Below are positions 13,618-18,993 of a stretch of DNA of 18,993 nt, one piece after another. Numbering within the stretch: the stretch's first letter is position 1; every line of letters starts with the position of its first letter. Location: NCBI GenBank assembly GCA_003447785.1, contig DLYJ01000052.1, forward strand, positions 1-18,993, in the 5' to 3' direction. The notes under the pieces were generated by a model. It saw only the letters and a program-made list of their open reading frames with translations, had not been told where the DNA came from and did not search any database. A program made the position numbers and the translations under genes. The stretch comes from Treponema sp. (lineage in GTDB: Bacteria > Spirochaetota > Spirochaetia > Treponematales > Treponemataceae).

Positions 13618-13800
13618 TTTATAGGAGGCGTGATAAAAAGTACATACGCCACTTCGTGTCGTTTGCATATAGGTAATTATAAAACTTTGTGCTTGCGCAC
13701 ATGAGCATCCCTGTACTTTTTATCACTTGCAGATTTTGCCGTCGGCAAAACTGCGATATCGTGCCTCCTGCACGACCGCTAACGCGGAGTTTTATAGGAG
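13618..13800. repeat. 10-bp direct repeats framing the leader segment
   Basis: TTTATAGGAG occurs at 13618-13627 and again at 13791-13800, where its AGGAG is the purF-like ribosome site. The 163 bp between contain all the hairpins. The arrangement resembles a target duplication around a small inserted element. Confidence 0.5.
13630..13726. repeat. Perfect 15-bp inverted repeat, 97-bp element
   Basis: GTGATAAAAAGTACA (13630-13644) and its exact reverse complement (13712-13726) enclose 67 bp. A 15-bp perfect match is far beyond chance at this distance. It could be a miniature mobile element or the long-range stem of a leader RNA. Confidence 0.75.
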
Positions 13801-13807
13801 AATTATT

Positions 13808-15238
13808 ATGGGCGGAATTTTTGGAGTTGCATCTAAAGGCGACTGTTCGCTGGATCTCTTTTTTGGAGTAGATTATCATTCTCACCTGGGAACCCGAAGA
13901 GGCGGTCTTGCTGTTTATCGCGACGACGATAAGTTCCAGCGCGCAATTCACAATATTCAGAACTCACCTTTCCGCACAAAATTTGAATCCGACATCGAAG
14001 AAATGAAAGGCCATATTGGAATCGGCTGTATCAGTGACTACGAACCTCAGCCGCTTCTTGCCCGCTCTCACCTCGGCCGTTTTGCCGTAACTACTGTGGG
14101 TATCGTAACCAACAAAGATGAACTTGTTGCCGAACTTATGAAAAACGGCGGCGCCTTCCTGGAAATGTCCGGCGGAGAAATCAACCAGACTGAACTCATC
14201 CTTGCGATGATCAACACTCAGAAAACCATCGTTGAAGGAATTCAATACGTACAGAGCCGCATTAAGGGTTCTATTACAATGCTCGTTGCAACCCCTGACG
14301 GAATTTACGGTGCCCGGGACAAAATGGGCCGCACTCCGCTCCAGATTGGTAAAAAGGTTGTAAACGGCCACACAGTATCCCACTGCCTTTCTTTTGAAAG
14401 TTTTGCGTACATCAATCTCGGTTATCACGATGCCCACGAGCTGGGACCTGCAGAAATCGTTTTTGTAAATGCTGACGGCTACGAAATTCTCCAGAAGCCG
14501 CAGAAAGAAATGAAAATCTGTACCTTCCTCTGGATTTACTACGGATACCCGACAAGCTGCTACGAAGGCGTAAATGTTGAACAGATGCGCTACAACTGCG
14601 GTAAGTTCCTTGCAAAACGCGATCACGACGCAAACATTCATCCGGACTGCGCGGCAGGCGTTCCTGACAGCGGTACCGCTCACGCAGTCGGATACGCAAA
14701 CGAAGCAGGAATTCCATTTACACGTCCATTCATCAAATACACGCCGACCTGGCCGCGTTCTTTCATGCCCACAAGCCAGGACCAGCGCAACTTAATCGCA
14801 CACATGAAGCTTATTCCGGTTAAACAGCTGATCGAAAACAAAAGCATCCTGCTGATTGACGACTCAATTGTCCGGGGAACACAGCTTCGCGAAACTACAG
14901 ACTTTTTGTATGAATCAGGTGCAAAAGAAGTTCACGTGCGACCGGCCTGCCCGCCGATTATGTTTGGCTGTAAATACCTGAATTTCAGCCGTTCAAAGAG
15001 CGAAATGGATTTGATTGCACGCCGTGTCGTAAGACAGTTTGAAGGCGAAGATGTTTCTCCTGAAGTTCTTGCAAAATACTGCGACCCGGACACTCCCGAA
15101 TACGCAAAAATGCAGGAAGAAATCCGCAAGCAGCTGCACTTTACAACCCTGAGATTCCACCGTCTGGACGATATGCTTGATTCAACAGGTCTGGATCACT
15201 GCAAACTCTGCACATACTGCTGGAACGGAAAAGAATAA
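13808..15238 (+). CDS. purF: Amidophosphoribosyltransferase-like protein with degenerate glutaminase site
   Basis: 476-residue PurF homologue. The phosphoribosyltransferase half is intact: PRPP motif ILLIDDSIVRGTQ (347-359) and the flexible-loop segment RSFMPTSQDQR (317-327). Cysteines 238, 388, 465 and 468 match the four [4Fe-4S] ligands of the Bacillus subtilis type. The N-terminal glutaminase domain keeps its fold motifs (GGIFGV, GIG, QPL), but by eye alignment without gaps at the N-terminus the nucleophile Cys1 is Gly2, HRGQ is HLGT, and the equivalents of E. coli Arg73, Asn101 and Asp127 are lost. It may make phosphoribosylamine from free ammonia, or do something else. ATG 13808 is chosen for AGGAG 7 nt upstream; a frame open from 13727 covers leader hairpins. 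lrgA follows after 25 bp. Confidence 0.9.
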   Translation: MGGIFGVASKGDCSLDLFFGVDYHSHLGTRRGGLAVYRDDDKFQRAIHNIQNSPFRTKFESDIEEMKGHIGIGCISDYEPQPLLARSHLGRFAVTTVGIVTNKDELVAELMKNGGAFLEMSGGEINQTELILAMINTQKTIVEGIQYVQSRIKGSITMLVATPDGIYGARDKMGRTPLQIGKKVVNGHTVSHCLSFESFAYINLGYHDAHELGPAEIVFVNADGYEILQKPQKEMKICTFLWIYYGYPTSCYEGVNVEQMRYNCGKFLAKRDHDANIHPDCAAGVPDSGTAHAVGYANEAGIPFTRPFIKYTPTWPRSFMPTSQDQRNLIAHMKLIPVKQLIENKSILLIDDSIVRGTQLRETTDFLYESGAKEVHVRPACPPIMFGCKYLNFSRSKSEMDLIARRVVRQFEGEDVSPEVLAKYCDPDTPEYAKMQEEIRKQLHFTTLRFHRLDDMLDSTGLDHCKLCTYCWNGKE

Positions 15239-15263
15239 ACTCTTCCCCACAGGTTGAATTAAG

Positions 15264-15740
15264 ATGACCTATATCAGACAGTTTGCCGTAATCATCACAG
15301 TTTGTTTTATCGGCGAAGTTTTGCAAAAGTATATTCCCCTGCCGGTGCCTGCGAGCATCTGGGGGCTTTTGCTTATGTTTGTCTCCCTCAAGACAAAGAT
15401 TTTTCCACTCAAAGCCGTAGATACAACTTCGGACTTTATTTTGGCTATCATGCCCCTGCTTTTTGTTCCGTCCACTGTTGCCCTCATCACGGCAGGTCCT
15501 ACCCTCAAAAAGTATGGAATTCAATTTTTAATTATCGGCGTTGTAAGCACAATTGTAGTTTTTGGCGTAACAGGAATCGTAACTCAGGCAATTATCCGTC
15601 TGACTCACAAAAACTCAAGCGGGAATGTCGGCCCATCTCAGGGCGCAGGCCCGTCTCGAGGCACAGACCCGGCTCGCGGAGCAGACTCGGCTCAGGACAC
15701 TGACCCGGCCGGAAAGTCTGTCCCGGAGGAAGCAGAATGA
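15264..15740 (+). CDS. lrgA: LrgA/CidA-family membrane protein with repetitive tail
   Basis: 158-residue inner-membrane protein of the LrgA/CidA (holin-like) family. Four hydrophobic segments fill residues 1-118; family motifs are LPVPASIWGLLLMF (26-39) and a region ending MPLLFVPSTVAL (63-74). Most relatives are about 115-140 residues; here an extra hydrophilic tail (about 119-158) consists of six-residue units (GPSQGA, GPSRGT, DPARGA, DSAQDT, DPAGKS) from a DNA tandem repeat. LrgAB pairs influence murein hydrolase activity and, in some organisms, carry small organic acids such as pyruvate or glycolate. The gene is 25 bp after the purF-like gene and overlaps lrgB by 4 bp, so the three form one unit. 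Confidence 0.9.
   Translation: MTYIRQFAVIITVCFIGEVLQKYIPLPVPASIWGLLLMFVSLKTKIFPLKAVDTTSDFILAIMPLLFVPSTVALITAGPTLKKYGIQFLIIGVVSTIVVFGVTGIVTQAIIRLTHKNSSGNVGPSQGAGPSRGTDPARGADSAQDTDPAGKSVPEEAE
15630..15719 (+). repeat. Five degenerate 18-bp tandem repeats in lrgA
   Basis: Five in-frame 18-bp units run from 15630 to 15719, starting with GGCCCATCTCAGGGCGCA. Later units drift but keep the GNCCCGNCTC core. As the unit is a multiple of three, copy changes would lengthen or shorten the cytoplasmic or periplasmic tail without a frameshift. Confidence 0.8.
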
Positions 15741-16432
15741 GCGACTTTCTCACAAATTCGACTTACTTCGGCCTTTTTATCTCATTTTTTACTTTTTGTA
15801 TCGGGCTGTGGGTTCACCAGAAGACAAAATTCTTTTTGTTCAGTCCGCTGATTGTTTCTGTAACTTTGACAATTATAGCCCTTCTTTTATTAAAGGTTCC
15901 CTACGAAACGTACGCAGAAAGCTCAGCCCTGCTGGGAAAAATGCTCACACCCGCAACAGTCGTTCTGGCAATTCCCCTGTACAGGCAGTTTCAGAAATTA
16001 AAGGACAACTGGCCTGCCATCCTGGGCGGAATTTTTGCAGGAATTCTTGCAAACGCTTTTATCGTATTTAGTCTGTGCGTGCTGTTTAAAATCGGCCGCA
16101 CTGAATACGTTTCTCTTCTGCCAAAATCAATCACAACCGCAATCGCACTTGCCCTGACCGAGCAAAATGGTGGAATTCCAGCAATAACAGTCGTTATGGT
16201 TACCATTGCCGGAAACCTGGGAAACCTCTTTGCAGTCCAGTTCTGCAGATTATTTCATATTACGGACCCGGTTGCAAAAGGCGTTGCAATCGGTACAAGC
16301 GCACACGCCATGGGCACCGCCAAAGCAATCGAACTTGGCGAAGTCGAAGGCGCAATGAGCGGGCTTTCCATAGCAGTCTGCGGCGTTTTGACAGTTGTGG
16401 TAATTCCATTCTTTGCAAATTTAATTCAGTAG
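15737..16432 (+). CDS. lrgB: LrgB/CidB-family membrane protein
   Basis: 231-residue integral membrane protein with about seven or eight hydrophobic segments. It matches LrgB/CidB, whose plant homologue PLGG1 (an LrgA-LrgB fusion) exports glycolate and glycerate. Visible family motifs: PATVVLAIPLYRQ (72-84), LLPKSITTAIA (127-137), GNLGNLF, and GTSAHAMGTAKAIELGE (195-211). The ATG overlaps the lrgA stop as ATGA, with GGAGG 7 nt upstream, so the two are translated together. It ends close to a hairpin that has a T tract only for the opposite strand; no clear plus-strand terminator follows. Confidence 0.94.
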   Translation: MSDFLTNSTYFGLFISFFTFCIGLWVHQKTKFFLFSPLIVSVTLTIIALLLLKVPYETYAESSALLGKMLTPATVVLAIPLYRQFQKLKDNWPAILGGIFAGILANAFIVFSLCVLFKIGRTEYVSLLPKSITTAIALALTEQNGGIPAITVVMVTIAGNLGNLFAVQFCRLFHITDPVAKGVAIGTSAHAMGTAKAIELGEVEGAMSGLSIAVCGVLTVVVIPFFANLIQ

Positions 16433-16439
16433 TTTAAAC

Positions 16440-16471
16440 AAAAAAAATCCGGCACCGGTTTGTGTCGGATT
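16440..16471 (-). terminator. Intrinsic terminator of nrdDG
   Basis: A 10-bp stem (16446-16455 with 16462-16471, one imperfect pair) closes a 6-nt loop and, on the minus strand, runs into eight T. It lies 15 bp after the nrdG stop. On the plus strand no T run follows, so it would be weak for lrgB. Confidence 0.8.
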
Positions 16472-16485
16472 CTGCCTGATGGTGG

Positions 16486-16998
16486 CTAGTCTATAGAGTT
16501 TACAGGTTTGTCTTCTTTAAGCCAGAGAATCCGCTGGTTGCGGCTTCCCCGGAAGTTTAAGGTTATGTCCTTTTCGGCCTCGATAAAAGGTCCGTCCACA
16601 AGAACGTCAATGCAGGCAAGCATTCTGTCAGTAACTTCACAGTGCTTACGGCCGTCATGGGGACGAATGTCTTTATCGTACACATATCCCGTATAGCACC
16701 AGATGTTTTTTTCCGGATAAGCGGCGTGCACTTTTTCCAGGAACGGGGCTAAAACCCGCTGATTTTCTTCTTCAAAAGGCTCTCCGCCTAAAACGGTTAA
16801 GCCTTTTATATGAGACGGCTTTAAAGCCTCAAGAATCTCACGTTCCGTATCTTCAGTAAACGGTTTGCCATAATCAAAATTCCAGGTTGCAGCATTAAAG
16901 CAGCCCGGACAATGGTTACGGCAGCCGCTGACAAACAGGCTCACTCGAACGCCAAGCCCGTTTGCTATATCTATTTTTTTGATTTCGCCGTAATACAT
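16486..16998 (-). CDS. nrdG: Anaerobic ribonucleotide reductase-activating protein NrdG
   Basis: 170-residue radical-SAM activase that puts the glycyl radical on NrdD. The [4Fe-4S] motif is CRNHCPGC at residues 26-33 (CxxxCxxC); the SAM-contacting GGEP follows at 71-74 (TVLGGEPF); DGPF at 135-138 (VLVDGPFIEAEKD) and the end (LNFRGSRNQRILWL) are typical. Length fits the family. The start overlaps the nrdD stop by one base (TAATG), so the pair is translationally coupled. A terminator follows directly. Its presence indicates DNA precursor synthesis under anaerobic conditions. Confidence 0.95.
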   Translation of the reverse strand: MYYGEIKKIDIANGLGVRVSLFVSGCRNHCPGCFNAATWNFDYGKPFTEDTEREILEALKPSHIKGLTVLGGEPFEEENQRVLAPFLEKVHAAYPEKNIWCYTGYVYDKDIRPHDGRKHCEVTDRMLACIDVLVDGPFIEAEKDITLNFRGSRNQRILWLKEDKPVNSID

Positions 16999-18993
16999 TA
17001 CAAGTGCAAAACCCTTTCTTTAATCTCCTGGGTACGTCCCTGATTCCAATACTGAGTTCCGATGTAACCACAGGTACGGCGTGCAACGTTCATTGTTGAC
17101 TGGTCCGTATTTCCACAGTTAGGACACTGCCATACAAGTTTGTTGTCGGCGTCAGCAACAACACGAATTTCTCCGGTGTAACCGCATTTCTGACAACAGT
17201 CGCTCTTGGTATTCAATTCGGCGTACATGATGTTTTCGTAGATATGCTTTAACAAAGCCATAACTGCAGGAATGTTGTTTTCCATGTTTGGAACTTCAAC
17301 ATAACTTACGGCACCACCCGGGCTCAATTCCTGGAACTGGCTTTCAAAGGTGAGCTTTGTAAATGCATCTACAGGTTCAGTTACGTGGATGTGGTAACTG
17401 TTTGTAATATAGTTTCTGTCTGTAACGCCTTCGATTTCTCCAAAGCGGCGTTTAAGGCATTTTGCAAATTTGTATGTGGTAGATTCCAGTGGAGTTCCAT
17501 ACAAAGAGAATGCGATATTTGTCTTGTCACGCCATTCTGAACACTTTGTATTCAGGTGGCGCATAATCTGCAGGGCAAATGGTGTTGCTTCAGGATCGGT
17601 GTGCGGTTTACCTGTCATGTAGCGTACACATTCACACAGACCTGCGTAACCCAGTGAAATCGTTGAATATCCGCCGTAAAGAAGCTTATTGATTGGTTCA
17701 CCCTTCTTTAAGCGGGCAAGTGCTCCGTTCTGCCACAAAATCGGTGCAACGTCGGATGGAGTTCCCAGAAGTCTGTTGTGGCGTGCCATGAGGGCGCGGT
17801 AACAGAGCTGCAGGCGTTCGTCCATGATTTTCCAGAATGCCTTTTCGTTTCCGCCTGATGAACATGCAACGTCTACCAGGTTAATGGTTACGACACCCTG
17901 ATTAAAGCGTCCGTAGAATTTTGGAGCGTTTGTTTCCGGGTCGTGGTAAACGGTAAGGAATGAACGGCAGCCCATACACGGATAGCAGTTTCCGTCTTTG
18001 AGTTCCAGCATCTTTTTTTCGGAAATATAATCCGGAACGAGGCGTCGTGCCGTACATTTTGCGGCAAGTTCAGTCAGATAGTAGAATCTTGAGCCCTCTT
18101 CTACGTTGTCGTTTTCGAGAACATAAATAAGTTTAGGGAAGGCCGGTGTTACCCAGTAGCCGGCTTCGTTCTTAACACCCTGATAGCGCTGTTTCAACAC
18201 TTCTTCGATGATGAGTGCAAGGTCAGCCTTTTCCTGTTCATTTTTAGCTTCATTAAGATACATGAATACAGTAACGAAAGGACTCTGACCGTTTGTAGTC
18301 ATCAGAGTAACTACCTGGTACTGAATCATCTGAACACCGCGGGTAATTTCGTCCTTGAGGCGCATTTCTACGATTTCGTTGAACTGTTCTTCAGAGTAAT
18401 GAATTCCTGTTTTTTCTGCGATTGAATTCATTTCCTTGATAATCTTTCTGCGGCTTACATCAACAAATGGAGCAAGGTGTGCAAGAGAAATTGACTGTCC
18501 GCCGTACTGGCTGGAAGCAACCTGGGCAATAATCTGGGTTGCAATGTTACATGCTGTGGAGAATGAGTGCGGTTTGTCGATACGGGTACCGCTGATTACA
18601 GTTCCGTTCTGAAGCATGTCTTCCAGGTTTACCAGGTCACAGTTGTGCATGTGCTGGGCAAAGTAGTCCGCATCATGGAAGTGAATCAAACCTTCCTCGT
18701 GAGCCTTTACGATATCAGCGTCAAGTAAAAAGCGCTTTGTAATATCTTTTGAAACTTCGCCTGCCATATAGTCACGCTGTACTGATACAACAGTTGAATT
18801 CTTATTTGAGTTTTCCTGTTTTACTTCTTCGTTCTGACATTCCAGAAGGGAAAGAATCTGATTGTCAGTTGTGTTTGCACGGCGCATGAGCTGGTGCTGA
18901 TAACGGTAAGTGATGTATTTTTTGGCAATGTCGTATGCACCGGCTTTCATGATTGCCTTTTCAACCAGATCCTGAATGGCTTCTACATTCATT
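16998..18993 (-). CDS. nrdD: Anaerobic ribonucleoside-triphosphate reductase NrdD, 5' end cut by window
   Basis: Class III ribonucleotide reductase, reducing NTPs to dNTPs through a glycyl radical; 664 residues are visible. The first visible ones (VEAIQDLVEKAIMKAG, then YDIAKKYITYRY) are the end of an ATP-cone domain, so the true start lies to the right of the window and the ATG at 18992 is internal. Catalytic cysteines lie in NCYPCMGCRSF. Near the end come the zinc site (CQKCGYTGE and CPNCGN) and the radical glycine in RRTCGYIGTQYWNQGR. Nothing looks damaged. It is followed at once by nrdG. Confidence 0.96.
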   Translation of the reverse strand, partial: MNVEAIQDLVEKAIMKAGAYDIAKKYITYRYQHQLMRRANTTDNQILSLLECQNEEVKQENSNKNSTVVSVQRDYMAGEVSKDITKRFLLDADIVKAHEEGLIHFHDADYFAQHMHNCDLVNLEDMLQNGTVISGTRIDKPHSFSTACNIATQIIAQVASSQYGGQSISLAHLAPFVDVSRRKIIKEMNSIAEKTGIHYSEEQFNEIVEMRLKDEITRGVQMIQYQVVTLMTTNGQSPFVTVFMYLNEAKNEQEKADLALIIEEVLKQRYQGVKNEAGYWVTPAFPKLIYVLENDNVEEGSRFYYLTELAAKCTARRLVPDYISEKKMLELKDGNCYPCMGCRSFLTVYHDPETNAPKFYGRFNQGVVTINLVDVACSSGGNEKAFWKIMDERLQLCYRALMARHNRLLGTPSDVAPILWQNGALARLKKGEPINKLLYGGYSTISLGYAGLCECVRYMTGKPHTDPEATPFALQIMRHLNTKCSEWRDKTNIAFSLYGTPLESTTYKFAKCLKRRFGEIEGVTDRNYITNSYHIHVTEPVDAFTKLTFESQFQELSPGGAVSYVEVPNMENNIPAVMALLKHIYENIMYAELNTKSDCCQKCGYTGEIRVVADADNKLVWQCPNCGNTDQSTMNVARRTCGYIGTQYWNQGRTQEIKERVLHL

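Larger units (their letters stand above)
13595..13807 (+). promoter_or_regulatory. Structured 5' leader of the purF-like gene
   Basis: The leader holds a row of compact hairpins: TGTGC-TTGC-GCACA; TTTTGCC-GTC-GGCAAAA (13734-13750); CGTGC-CTCCT-GCACG (13760-13774); CCGC-TAAC-GCGG (13776-13787). The CTCCT loop is complementary to the AGGAG ribosome site at 13796-13800 and could mask it. I see no match to the purine riboswitch core or another known class. An RNA-level control of the purF-like gene is possible but unproven. Confidence 0.45.

Noticed and set aside
13630..13704. Leader peptide (GTG, about 24 codons) before the purF-like gene
   Set aside because: GGAGG is only 1 nt from the GTG, too close for initiation, and the codons show no His, Trp or other regulatory run.
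13727..13807. 27-codon N-terminal extension of the PurF-like frame
   Set aside because: It covers leader hairpins; the family N-terminus starts at 13808 with AGGAG 7 nt before it.
13595..13807. Known purine (guanine/adenine) riboswitch
   Set aside because: The conserved three-way junction core sequences of that class are not found; only unrelated small hairpins are seen.
13964..14683. 239-codon minus-strand open frame
   Set aside because: It lies wholly antisense to the PurF-like gene, whose motifs are unmistakable, and its product has no recognisable domain.
1..18993. CRISPR array, tRNA or rRNA gene
   Set aside because: No regularly spaced direct repeats, no tRNA cloverleaf and no rRNA segments were seen on either strand.

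Overview
The window looks like part of a chromosome of an anaerobic, host-associated spirochaete of the Treponema type. The reasons are recalled family resemblance (a stand-alone AICAR transformylase, a PurF-like protein with a degenerate glutaminase site, an Rpn-type nuclease, LrgAB, an oxygen-sensitive class III ribonucleotide reductase), moderate base composition and TTG starts. No 16S gene or other decisive marker is present, so this is an inference. Almost every gene boundary was set from Shine-Dalgarno sequences, overlaps and domain ends.

Left part (1-4862): a membrane-anchored GGDEF-EAL signalling protein cut by the window edge (minus); a 43-residue one-helix membrane protein and a DUF523/TudS-like Fe-S protein (both plus); a phosphoglycolate-phosphatase-like HAD hydrolase and an AICAR transformylase (both minus). 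The AICAR transformylase gene seems to be transcribed as a leaderless mRNA. A GC-rich palindromic repeat and a strong hairpin terminator follow.

Central part (4834-12432) is the most interesting region. Nine tightly packed minus-strand genes run from a consensus TTGACA-17-TATAAT promoter at 12049-12077 to a GGAGG-TTCG-CCTCC terminator at 4834-4862. Most junctions overlap or are within about 30 bp. In transcription order they encode: a treble-clef/CFI-box protein; a DUF1232 (YkvA) protein with a TTG start; a coiled-coil protein with a C-terminal zinc ribbon; an 80-residue helical protein whose ribosome site is a G9A9 tract; two double-zinc-ribbon/SEL1-repeat/glycine-zipper paralogs; an LRAT-type papain-like protein with a C-terminal membrane helix; an ankyrin-repeat protein; and a 54-residue zinc-ribbon protein. 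A divergent XRE-family regulator faces the promoter, and three 18-bp operator-like quasi-palindromes lie between them. Five of the nine proteins carry zinc-binding motifs and three carry a C-terminal hydrophobic or glycine-zipper segment. I read this as a repressor-controlled, membrane-associated accessory system that I do not recognise as described; its function is unknown.

Right part (12448-18993): an Rpn-family PD-(D/E)XK nuclease (minus), a second GC-rich repeat, and a plus-strand unit purF-like/lrgA/lrgB. That unit has a good promoter and a leader of about 210 nt rich in hairpins, one of which shows a CTCCT loop complementary to the purF ribosome site. The PurF-like protein keeps its PRPP site and Fe-S cysteines but has lost the glutaminase residues. 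lrgA carries five 18-bp tandem repeats at its 3' end. The window closes with nrdD-nrdG (minus), anaerobic ribonucleotide reductase and its activase, ending at a terminator shared in space with the end of lrgB; nrdD is cut by the window edge.
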